A DNA stretch of 16,494 nucleotides, from NCBI GenBank assembly GCA_007026445.1, contig VDMD01000281.1, positions 1-16,494 of the forward strand, given 5' to 3'. This document shows, piece by piece, positions 1 through 11,156 of the stretch; the first letter of the stretch is position 1; the number at the start of each line of letters is the position of its first letter. The translations under genes and the position numbers were made by a program. The notes beneath the pieces were generated by a model. That model searched no databases. It was given only the letters and a program-made list of their open reading frames with translations, and was not told the origin of the DNA. This DNA comes from Schizophyllum amplum (Eukaryota > Basidiomycota > Agaricomycetes > Agaricales > Schizophyllaceae).

Positions 1-188
1 GCGTTAACATCTCATCCGCGTGGCGATAAACAAAACGAAGTGGTGCAAGGGCGGGTGACAGTAAGTACTAGTAGTCATCCATGATACTAAATTGTCCCTG
101 GTTACTGTTGGGATAGTGTCTGTTACAGCAGAGTTCAGTGCCTACGGTGTTGTCGTCGCCCCAGCGTCGCCCATCGGACAACAACATC
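1..188. other. Flank beyond the cyclase stop codon
   Basis: This stretch lies 3' of the minus-strand cyclase gene and should hold its 3' untranslated region. I see no clear polyadenylation motif on the minus strand, no convincing open frame and no repeat in it. A plus-strand open frame covering 92-301 runs into the last cyclase exons in antisense and has no family signature, so I treat it as noncoding. Confidence 0.5.
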
Positions 189-1954
189 TCAAAAGTAAGC
201 CTGCGAGAAATCAGTTACACACTCAACATCCACCCGCACGACGTACTGCTGCGTTAGGAGCGCCGGCCACTCCACCAATGCTGCACGTCGGAGAAGAATG
301 AAAGGGTCAGTCAGTGACGGCGACGCAGAGAGAGCAACGCACATATTCATCGGCCACGACGAGAAGAAGAATGTCCACCGTCCCGCCTTCGCGCACTCGT
401 CCGACACTCGCTCGAGGTCGAAGAGTTCACCTGTGCGCAGATGAGATACGTCTGGTTCAGAATCAAAGTATTGCGTACCCAGAGGCATGCCCCATAAACT
501 GCGAAGGAAGATGTGTCAGAAACCTGTAGACGCAAGATACAACTCGTGAACGTACCCAAGGATGGTCTAGATACAGCGCACGCATGTCAGATGGTGTTCG
601 GCCCTTACAAACAAGCAATTACCTGATGAAGGTGTATCGTCCCTTCAGGTGCCGGCCAGCGCTGGTACACAGTATGAGCAGCCGGACAAAGGCAAAACAA
701 AAAGAACATACCTCAAGCGACGGCTGGTCGGACGCGACCGCGGCGAAGTGGTTATTCCTGCACGTCAAACCATCAGCCCAATAGCTCAGCAACGCGCCCA
801 AGCCGACATACCACAAGAACCGCTTCATATCTTCCGATTGCTCAATACCCGCGCTGTGCCAGGTGCATCAGCCAGCTACACCAACCGTATCCATGTCGCG
901 CGGGGGACAGCCACTCACAATGTATCGTCCTTCTCCGCCAGCGCCGCGAGCGCCTCCGGCTTGCTCGTGTTCCACTTCTGCATGTACCCCATGCGAAGAG
1001 CAGGATATCGCCTGTGCGGAACTCCACGCCCTGCTTCCGCGCACAGGCCTCAATGTCGGCGAGGGGAACCGGGTGCGCCGTCCAGGGGTCGTACGTAGCG
1101 AGCGTCGCCGCCCTCGGTGTAAAACCGCACCATGTCGAGCAGCACGCCGCGCCCGCAGATTCCATGCTCGGCCCAATCTGCGTAGGAGTCAGTCCAGTGG
1201 TGGGATGGGTTTCGAGCAGTAAATGGGGGACCTCACGTTGGATACCGAGGAGCTTGAGCTTGGGTCGATGTTGTGAGGATCGGGCATGGGAAGCCCTCCG
1301 GGATGTCCTCGCCTTTGATACTGCGTCCGCGAGCACTTCGTGAGAGGACTGCCTATGCTGCAATGAATCCGCCTACCCGCTGTAGTAAACTTGCTCCTTT
1401 ATAATCCCAAAATGTTTCATGCCGTCCCACTGCGAGCCTGACTGCGTGTTCTGTAGAGGGAGAATGCGGCCTGAGTATCAGAGGGAGCAGAAGCTGCAGG
1501 AAACGACATACGACGTGAATTCGTCATCGCGGACCACCGGACTGCCCAGTGTCTTCGTCGTGATGCGGGCGCCTTGCGCTTGAACGAAGGCTGAGAGCGA
1601 ATGGTGGAATGAGCCTCCTGTACAGATCGCGCCGAGCGCAGACGCCTATGACTGACACCATCGGGAAGTTGATTGGCCTGGGAACGCGTTAGCATCATCC
1701 GCATAGTACCAAGCGCGGTGCTCACCAGTTCAAAGAGCATGTCTTCCCCGTCCTGGCTCCGAGTCAATTCAAAGGTACCGTGAAGACATACACAGTGCAT
1801 GTACCTGATCTCCTCCGTCGCCGCCTCTTCACCACCTCCTCGGTTAGAATGTTAACTGTCCCGAGTTGATCGTCCTTCCCCACACGCCCCACGCACACCC
1901 CGCCATGTCCTTGTAGCGCGGCAGCTCATCGAAAGCAGGCAATGTTCCAGTCAT
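189..1954 (-). CDS. Cyclase-family metal hydrolase (kynurenine-formamidase-like), with apparent frameshifts
   Basis: Fifteen exons can be placed: 1954-1805, 1752-1726, 1677-1659, 1590-1512, 1450-1377, 1335-1237, 1177-919, 853-812, 757-712, 661-623, 566-556, 498-479, 430-343, 280-247 and 200-189. They give a product of about 334 residues once eight single-base offsets are allowed. Recognisable blocks in order are WGVWGKDDQLGTVN near the N-terminus, TGKTCSLNWPINFP, the active-site block NTQSGSQWDGMKHFG, HGICGRGVLLD, DIEACARKQGV, FAAVASDQPSLERWPAPEGT, and a C-terminus ending GGVAGAPNAAAYF. These fit the fungal branch of the cyclase superfamily (PF04199), whose members hydrolyse amide or lactone-type substrates with a divalent metal. 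The substrate here is unknown. The start at 1954 is chosen because MTGTLPAFDELP runs directly into the conserved WGVWG block. A TATA-like box lies about 80 bases upstream. Offsets sit at about 1878-1881, 1824-1825, 1572-1573, 1512, 1288-1290, 1262-1264, 1091-1096 and 994. Either sequencing error or a recent pseudogene would explain them. Confidence 0.82.
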
Positions 1955-2338
1955 CGTCAAGTTCCTATACTGTGCAGCGTAAGGTAGACGTCAGAACGAA
2001 AGAACGAAAACACCTCCGTCTCGTCAGATGGCGCTTATATCTAGATGCGAGTCGGTTATCTGGTCCACCCGCACTACCGGGCGCAGCAAGGATCTGCCAG
2101 AATCCACGCCTCCCATCTCATATGACGCGGGGGAACAGGCCTCGAGGACACCTTCACACGTCCAGACGGAAGCGTATTCGCAATAAACATGATCATCGCC
2201 ACCAAGATCTCCATTTCGATCTATAATTCACACAGGTGAACGTATCACAGGAAGCGGTCGGGCGTGGTCATATGTACAGAACATACTGGTTCCGTATCGT
2301 GTCTATTGACAGCTGATCCCTGGCCCACGCCACGAGGC
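1955..2338. other. Intergenic: cyclase promoter and Prp4 3' region
   Basis: This is the gap between the stop of the Prp4 gene and the start of the cyclase gene, both on the minus strand. It should contain the Prp4 3' untranslated region and the cyclase promoter. Apart from one TATA-like site I see no gene. An AATAAA at 2182-2187 is on the plus strand and does not serve either neighbour. Confidence 0.6.
2034..2041 (-). promoter_or_regulatory. TATA-like box of the cyclase gene
   Basis: The minus strand reads ATATAAGC here, about 80 bases upstream of the ATG at 1954. The position suits a core promoter. The match is to a short motif only. Confidence 0.4.
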
Positions 2339-4826
<2,488 letters not shown>

Positions 4827-5018
4827 ATAAACCCGAGTTCTGGTTTACGGAGCACCGCACGATGACAAGGAGGATAAGAATGAGTATGAACTCCGCGTCA
4901 CCGTTGAATTCAAGAAGGACGAGCGCGCCAGGGACGCCTTTGCTTTTGTTTGGCTGCTCCGTCGCGGCATCGCCCGGCGGTAGCTTTGCGTTCCAAAGTT
5001 CAACGTTCAACTTTCAGC

Positions 5019-5677
5019 ATGTCTAGGTATGTCTACTCTGGCGCTCGGGCTCCTTGTCCCAGCGGTACTTTCATAAGTAGGAAAAAATCGTCTCTTCACG
5101 CTCTCTTCATCCACGGGCTGCTCGGCCACGGACTTGAAAGCGCCGGCAGACCGTCCCTTTCTTACTGTTTTGCCGCGGGACTTGTGACCCCCTCAAACGA
5201 TTCGATGCACTGCTGCTCGGTCGGTGGCGACGGTGGTATGCTTCAGGCCGACAATTGCTGCCTTGGATCGACCCTTTTCGTGACTTCATTACTCCGCGAG
5301 CTCGGATCCTCCAGAATCATGCCTCTCCTGACGATGACATTGACAACGACCTGCCCTCATTGGTTCATCCCGGCCAACGAACGGTCTGCGAACAATACAA
5401 GTGCATCATGAGCTGGGTTCCAATCGACGACCGACTCGCCCGCACATTGCGAGACCTACGACATGAGCACCCCTATTCACACGTATCGCCTCCTGCCGCC
5501 GGCACCTGCCAAAGCTAGACTGACGGACCGCACCGCATGCTCAAGGCCGCTCTCACCGGTGAGTTGTCTTTGTTTAGTGAAGGGAACAAGGCAGGGACCA
5601 TATCGTCACCGTTCGCACCGGGGTCTGCTCCACATGTCTCTCGTCTATCCTCGCCTAGACAGGATCGGCTGGTATAA
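5019..5677 (+). CDS. Unresolved hypothetical coding region
   Basis: I do not recognise a family here. A possible short first exon, ATGTCTAG at 5019-5026, is followed by a good donor (GTATGT at 5027) and an AG acceptor ending at 5080. After that, no single frame runs through. The most protein-like frame (position modulo 3 = 2) reads FDALLLGRW near 5200, DDDIDNDLPSLVHPGQRTV near 5325-5385 and DDRLARTLRDLRHEHPYS near 5425-5480, with a stop at 5516-5518. The same frame then continues with ELSLFSEGNKAGTISSPF and ends at TAA 5675-5677. A second frame is open from 4950 to 5411. The pattern could be a gene broken by the same base-call problem seen in Prp4, or simply noncoding GC-rich DNA. Treat the limits and reading as provisional. 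Confidence 0.28.
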
Positions 5678-5678
5678 A
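5673..5678 (+). promoter_or_regulatory. TATA box of the first P450
   Basis: TATAAA at 5673-5678, in the context GGTATAAAGG, lies 42 bases upstream of the ATG at 5721. This is a typical spacing for a fungal core promoter with a short 5' untranslated region. Confidence 0.65.
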
Positions 5679-5720
5679 GGGAGAGGGTCCATTCCTGAGT
5701 TTTCCATCCCAAACACAGTC

Positions 5721-8179
5721 ATGGAACCCGCAGCGCCGCTCAGTTATGTGTTCTTTATCTTCATTGTTGGCTTCGCCATTGTCGCCATCTACGAGTTGCG
5801 CAGAAAGCGCCTCTTTCTCGCTCATGTACCTGGACCTCGCAGCGGGCACTTCCTCCTCGGTGGGTTTTTACAGCTTCGCGCAGCCAATATATTTACTGAA
5901 AATAACCAGGCAATTTGCCCCTTCTCTCACGCTCGCCTGCTACCGAGGTACGCCAACTTCTGCGTCCATCGTCCGCCTTTTCTGAATTCTATTTCAAGGT
6001 CGACTTCAATTGGTACAGAAAATATGGCGGCACCGCAAAATTTACCGGCGCTTTTGGGGTATGTTTTTCCTACCTTTGCCGCTTCGCGGGCGCTCACAGG
6101 TGATCCCCAGGAACAGCACCTCATGATTTCCGATCCTAAAGCGGTACAATACATCATGCAAACGGCGGGCTATGGCTTCGTACGCCCTAGCGACCGCAAA
6201 GAGGCCTCGCGTCTGCTTTTAGGACAAGGTGTCCTCACTGTTGAAGGTCAGCGTTCGAGTCGATGATGGCGATATTTGTGACGCTCACTTCGTATAGGCG
6301 ACGACCACAAGCGCCAGCGACGAATGCTTCTCCCTAGCTTTGGAAGTCTTGAGGCCAATACGTACGTCGTTTTGTTACCTTACGACCAACCTTCTCTCTT
6401 ATTGAACTCTCCCCAGATTCGTACCCTCGTTCGCGAGCAAGGCTGCCCAGGTACGTACGGTGAGATATCATTTGTGGCGCGCTAACCACCGTCCCACAGA
6501 TGGCGGACGAGTGGGCAGAGATGATACATGACGGCCATTCCACGGTCGACGTCCCTTCGTGGGTCGCGCGAGCGACACTAGGTAGGCACCTTCGTCATCA
6601 GATTTGAGATATGTATCACTAACAACATCGCTGCAGATGCTATCGGCGAAGGTCAGCGAGTGACTGCCATACATCAGGACTTATCGCTGACGCTTGTACC
6701 TATCTCGTTGCAGCCGCGTTCGATATCCAGTTCAACGCCCTCACGGATAGTTCTAATGAGCTCGTCAAGGTGTACTCTAACCTTTTGTGAGTCGCGCTTT
6801 CGATGTCCATCACCCGTCACGCGCTTAGTGTCTTGGACTCCCTGCGCTTTTTCTACTTACGGAACTTTGCTCACATTTGCCCGCTTCTGTAGCACCAAGA
6901 CCCGCCGGTCGCCGAGCAATCTGGAAATTTTCATGGCCGAAACCCTCGGCCTAGTGCCGACACCCCTCATGCGCTGGTGGAACGACACGGTGCCGAACAG
7001 GAAGCGCGCATTCGTCAAGCGGTGTCGCCTAGTGGCAGAGGGCGTTGCGAAGGATCTGGTCCAGGAGAAGCGTTCGGCGGAGAAGAACGGACAGGACGAG
7101 AAGGGTACGCTATCGAGAGGGAAGTGCGCGAACGATGTGCTCAGCCGGCTGGGTGCGTACATAATCCCTTGTGTCCGCTCCCATCTCATCATATTGACGC
7201 CTCAATAGTCCACGCGAATGGCACCGCGGATGCGAAGGTCCGACTCGGGGAAGACGAGCTGCTTGCCCAACTTCTGTGAGCTTTCCCAGAATAATCGCCA
7301 GCCCCTCGCTTATACCCATTCACAGCACCATCCTACTGGCCGGGCACGAGACGACGGCCAACTCGCTCTCCTGGGCACTGCTCGAACTCTCGCAGCAGCC
7401 TCACGTACAGGCGCGCCTGCGAGCGGAAATCCGCGCGGTACGGCTCGAGCGTAAGGAGCCGGAGCTGACGGCGACTGCGATTCACTCTATGCCTTATTTG
7501 AGCGCGGTGGTCAAGGTACGTCTCGCACTGTACACGAAAGCCCTGAGTTGACGCCTCTGTATCACAGGAGGTACTCAGATTTCATGCGCCGGTGTACAAT
7601 ACTTCGCGTACGGCGATGCGGGACGACGTGATCCCTTTGTCGCGGCCGCTTTATGACACGCAGGGTCGGCCGGTCCACGAGGTTATGGTCCCAAAGGGGC
7701 AAAAGGTGCTTATCTCCATCGCGGCGTTCAACCGGTCAGTGGCATATCCTTCGTATCCCGAGCGACCAGGCTGACCACATCGTGTTTTGGCAGGGATAAG
7801 GACATCTTCGGCGCGGACGCGGACCGGTTCGACCCCGAGCGGTGGTTGAAGGAGGGCCATGTGAGCAAGCGCGCAGGCGTCGGGCCATATAGCAGTCTGT
7901 TGACCTTCGGCGGTGGGCACCGCGCATGTCTCGGTAAGGGTTGCGCTTCGTGCCCCAAACTGAATAGTGTTGACTAACTGCACGCCAGGTTGGCGCTTTG
8001 CCGTCCTCGAACTATCTGCCTTCCTAGTCGAGCTGGTCGACCGGTTTGAGTTCAGCGTGAACCCGGCGATGAAGGTTCATAGGGGAGCGGCGTCCATTAT
8101 GATACCCATGATTGAAGGTGAATTGGACAAAGGTGTGCAGTTACCGTTGCATGTAAAGCTTGCGTCGGTGGATGAATGA
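5721..8179 (+). CDS. Cytochrome P450 monooxygenase (complete, 15 exons)
   Basis: The exons 5721-5859, 5910-5947, 5999-6058, 6111-6246, 6298-6361, 6417-6450, 6500-6581, 6637-6651, 6714-6786, 6893-7152, 7209-7275, 7326-7515, 7568-7734, 7794-7933 and 7989-8179 join in frame to 551 residues with no break. A hydrophobic N-terminal anchor (residues about 7-24) is followed by RRK and a Pro-rich hinge (VPGPRSG), as in microsomal P450s held on the ER. The I-helix oxygen-binding motif AGHETT is at residues 328-333, the K-helix ExxR (EVLR) at 387-390, the PERF-type motif FDPERW at 454-459, and the heme loop FGGGHRACLG at 480-489 with Cys487 as iron ligand. All catalytic signatures are present, so the enzyme should be active. 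It would need a cytochrome P450 reductase, which is not in the window. The substrate is unknown. It belongs to a multicopy basidiomycete P450 group, with a close paralogue at 11157-13558. The gene is convergent with the secreted-protein gene at 8349-9489, 169 bases away. Confidence 0.95.
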
Positions 8180-8259
8180 GTATATAATGGCGTGCGGAAC
8201 CCAATACATTGCGTGGATAAAGTTGCTGTGATACTCCCCAAGTTCGCACTTATCTTGCA

Positions 8260-8269
8260 AATAAATAAA
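8260..8269 (+). terminator. Overlapping AATAAA polyadenylation signals
   Basis: Two overlapping AATAAA hexamers (8260-8265 and 8264-8269) lie about 80 bases after the stop codon of the first P450. They are the likely 3'-end signal of that gene. Confidence 0.55.
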
Positions 8270-8348
8270 ATGATCAATAGCAACTCTGTCGTGTCGACGT
8301 TCTCGAGGCGATGCGGGAGTAGAAGAGTAAACCGGTCTGACCTGTTCT

Positions 8349-9489
8349 CTAGCAGGTCGCCTCGTACTCGCCATTCGTGTCAGTGCTGACCTGGGCATTG
8401 AACTTCATGAACGTCGACCGGTCTTCCTTGTTCGACAGGATATCGTCGATGTTGAGCGCCCCTGCAGCAAACTTTAGCACACGTTCCCAGGAGATCAATG
8501 CGGACACGCACACTTGTAATGTCCCTTCGTCTTCTTGTCGTACTCGAACCACACCCAGCCGGTCGCAACGAACGGCACCTGCCCGGACCCCTGCGTCGTG
8601 CAGGTCGTAACGTCGAATGACACGCCGCATGTGCTGTCTTTGGGCACAGCAATCGCGACCGTCTGCGTTGTCTGCTGGTTCGACTCCGAAGTCTCGGTGT
8701 TCGACAACGTGTTCGTGAAGGTGGCCGTCAGCGACGTGGCCTCGGTCATGTTCGCGATCTTGGGGATCCTGATTGGGACCGAGACGGTCTCTCCGATGGC
8801 AATGGAAGCCATTTCTGGAGAAGCATGGGCTTGTAAGTAACCACAGCGAGACTCTGACAAAGCAATATGGAATACGCACGCGAAACGGTTTGCGACGAGG
8901 AGTACTTCGTACCAGTTGTCTGGCTGACAGTTGCGGTACCGTTCGTACCAGTCACTGTTGTGTCAAGCGTCTGAGACTGCGTCGTGCATTGTGGATCGCC
9001 GTTGATGGTCATGTCGCCCGCGTCCTCCGCGCAGACCTGAGCAGGTTGTTCGGGCAACTGCGGAATGGCATGCATCAGATATTGCGCCCGTAATGATCAT
9101 GACTTCCAACACTCACGTCCTTATCGTTGGTGACGACCTTTCGCGAGCCAGTGCCCCAGTTGTCTCTGGCCTTCTGGTTGAGGGTATCCCAGCCAGGCAC
9201 TGCACGGGTGTCAACGGAAAGGCTGGTGAACAACTACAAACTCACGCTTCTGGACATCGTCGGAGCTCAGCGCACTGCAGGCACCGCCATCGCGCTTGCT
9301 CTGGATGCTCTCATGCTTGACGAAGCCGAGATGGGTACCGTGCGCATCGTATGCGATAATTCGCTTCGCGACCTCGTCATAGGCAAGCTTCGTCGCGTCG
9401 CGCGGGACGGATGCTGAGTGGGGCATTGGTGTGGCGCTAGAAAGGAGAGCAAGCGCCAAAGAGACGAGGACGAGAGAGAAGCGGGCCAT
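8349..9489 (-). CDS. Secreted Ser/Thr-rich beta protein, possibly aerolysin/ETX-MTX2-like
   Basis: Five exons (9489-9246, 9199-9117, 9057-8880, 8829-8512 and 8461-8349) are in frame and give 311 residues with no break. Residues 1 to about 20 form a clear signal peptide (MARFSLVLVSLALALLSSA), so the product is exported. This peptide also decides the start, because an upstream in-frame Met at 9609 would bury it. The mature protein has a short helical N-terminal part with a KLAYDEVAKR segment and a GWDTL/WGTG motif. A long stretch of alternating Thr/Ser/Val residues follows, then a segment reading TQTVAIAVPKDSTCGVSF and VPFVATGWVWFEYD. This order resembles the membrane-insertion hairpin and the conserved strands of aerolysin-fold beta pore-forming proteins (ETX/MTX2 group). 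That is a pattern-based inference, and a plain secreted protein of unknown fold is the alternative. N-glycosylation sequons (NGT, NMT) and several Cys residues fit export. Confidence 0.72.
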
Positions 9490-9582
9490 TACAAAGACCA
9501 GAAAGGATAGTGAACCAAGGAAGGACAGGAAAGAAGGGAAAGCGAACGTCGTAAGCGTCGCTGAGGCGGCGAGGCCGTTGGC

Positions 9583-9590
9583 CTTATGTA
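9583..9590 (-). promoter_or_regulatory. Weak TATA-like box of the secreted-protein gene
   Basis: The minus strand reads TACATAAG here, roughly 95-100 bases upstream of the ATG at 9489. It is the best core-promoter candidate seen, but the motif is imperfect and short. Confidence 0.25.
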
Positions 9591-11108
9591 CCCCGCCATC
9601 GAAGAGCATGCCATACGATACACCGTACGGCGGACATCATGCAACGGCGGAGTAGATAGTATGGGGACGGGAGCAGCGTAAGTAAGTATGAACCTGAGAT
9701 CGCGTTTCAACGCAAGTACGCGCATGCTGCCTCGACCAGTGGGAGGGCCTCAGTCGCCGGTGTGGTTGTTCTTTTCTTCAGACATATCTGAGTTTGTGGG
9801 GAGGAGTGAGTATCTGTGAGTCTCCGCCACGGAGGCGATACATATCGGGAAGATCGTAGTCGAATGAAGGGTGGGAGATCAACATCCCTAAAGAAGAGAA
9901 CAAAGAAACGCGTGACCCTCCACGTGCCCCATCACTTCAAGTTTCTGGACTTGACGATCATATTTTCCTGTTCTTGGCACTTGCCCTCGTCCATCGTCCG
10001 GTGCTTACCTCAATTGGCTGTGGCGCCTTCTGCAACAGCGATAATCCATGGGTGGAAATTCTCATGAGAGAAACGTGGCCCGGGCCATGATTCTTGGATC
10101 TGTAATACCCGCAGCCATTGACAGCCGACACCCAGCATGACTTTGCAGGACTATCGCTGGCCATATAGACCCATGTTACTGCTGTAAGCCGCACATTTCT
10201 CGCGACAGCAAGACTTTGTACTTATGACCCTCAAGGAATCAAGCTTTAAGGTCCTTTCCGGTTCTTTTGGTGCGATGTTAACTCTTTCCGTTCAACTTTG
10301 CGTCCGGACATGCAACGGAGGGCCCAGCCAGCAGCCAAATGGTCCATTCATCATGAAGCGCTGGGCGTACTTAAACTAACACTATCTTAACATTGCCTAT
10401 GCATTGCTTTTCCATCGGGCCCCGCGCTGCCAGACAGGTCGATCGTCGAACTGGTGCGCTAAGCCGATGGCTTTCTCTGGCCTTCATGCTCAAGCTTGCG
10501 CTCAAGTCTAAGCACATAGCAAACGTGAGTTCAAATTTCGAAGTTATTTGTTCATCGGACCAATGTCGATCCAGATTTACCGTAATGAATTATTACCGCC
10601 TTTAACCTTGCCACCATCCCCATCTCAGCGACCTTCTGAATCTAAATTGAACGAAAGCCCTCAAACTCCGCCACTTTGAAGCGCTGAAGTGCCCAAGAGC
10701 AGGTCGGTTCAAAAGCCAGGATAGTGAATTTATAGCAAGCCTCCACTTGTTCGGTGGTCAGAGTCCTTCATGGGATCCACAATGTGAATACTGTCTGAAT
10801 GCAGAGATGATGGGAAGGTGCGTCCTCTGCTTCTCTTCCCTGCATCGATGCTCACGGCCCCACTGCTGATAGCTCTCTTCAGCGGTCATCGGCTCTTTTA
10901 CCGCCTCGCAATATCCTTACGCGCCGTGTGCTTACTGCACTTCTCGCGCTTGCTCGCCGCTCTCTCACCCAGCTGCGCCGGTAGCGCGCAGGGCTGACGC
11001 TATGGCTGGCCTGTATATTGTGCTCCTATCCGCCGACCCACAGACTGTCGTCAAGTTCGTGTACGGCTAAGGAAGTGAGGCGCAGCTCGCACTGGGGAAC
11101 CGCGATGC

Positions 11109-11116
11109 TATATAAG
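11109..11116 (+). promoter_or_regulatory. TATA box of the second P450
   Basis: TATATAAG at 11109-11116 lies 40 bases upstream of the ATG at 11157, almost the same spacing as the TATA box of the first P450. Confidence 0.65.
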
Positions 11117-11156
11117 TAATTTTGCTGTGGTGGTTCTGAGTTCTCCATTCCCCACA

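Larger units (their letters stand above)
9490..11156. other. Long intergenic region, divergent promoters
   Basis: This 1.7 kb stretch separates the minus-strand secreted-protein gene from the plus-strand second P450, so both promoters should lie in it. The open frames in it (for example 9816-10067 and 10393-10605, plus) are under 90 residues, have no recognisable domain and are not joined by convincing splice sites. I see no tRNA, no inverted repeat and no transposase remnant. It is unusually long for this gene-dense window. Confidence 0.6.

Noticed and set aside
649..1363. Long plus-strand open frames (649-1098, 863-1222, 1014-1343) that could be read as genes
   Set aside because: They are antisense to cyclase exons and introns with clear family motifs, and have Arg/Pro/Ala-rich low-information translations.
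1942..2226. Plus-strand open frame of 94 codons
   Set aside because: It overlaps the cyclase start and promoter, has no domain, and its composition looks like chance.
10830..11000. GC-rich stretch checked for a tRNA or small structured RNA
   Set aside because: No tRNA arms or T-loop motif could be folded by eye.
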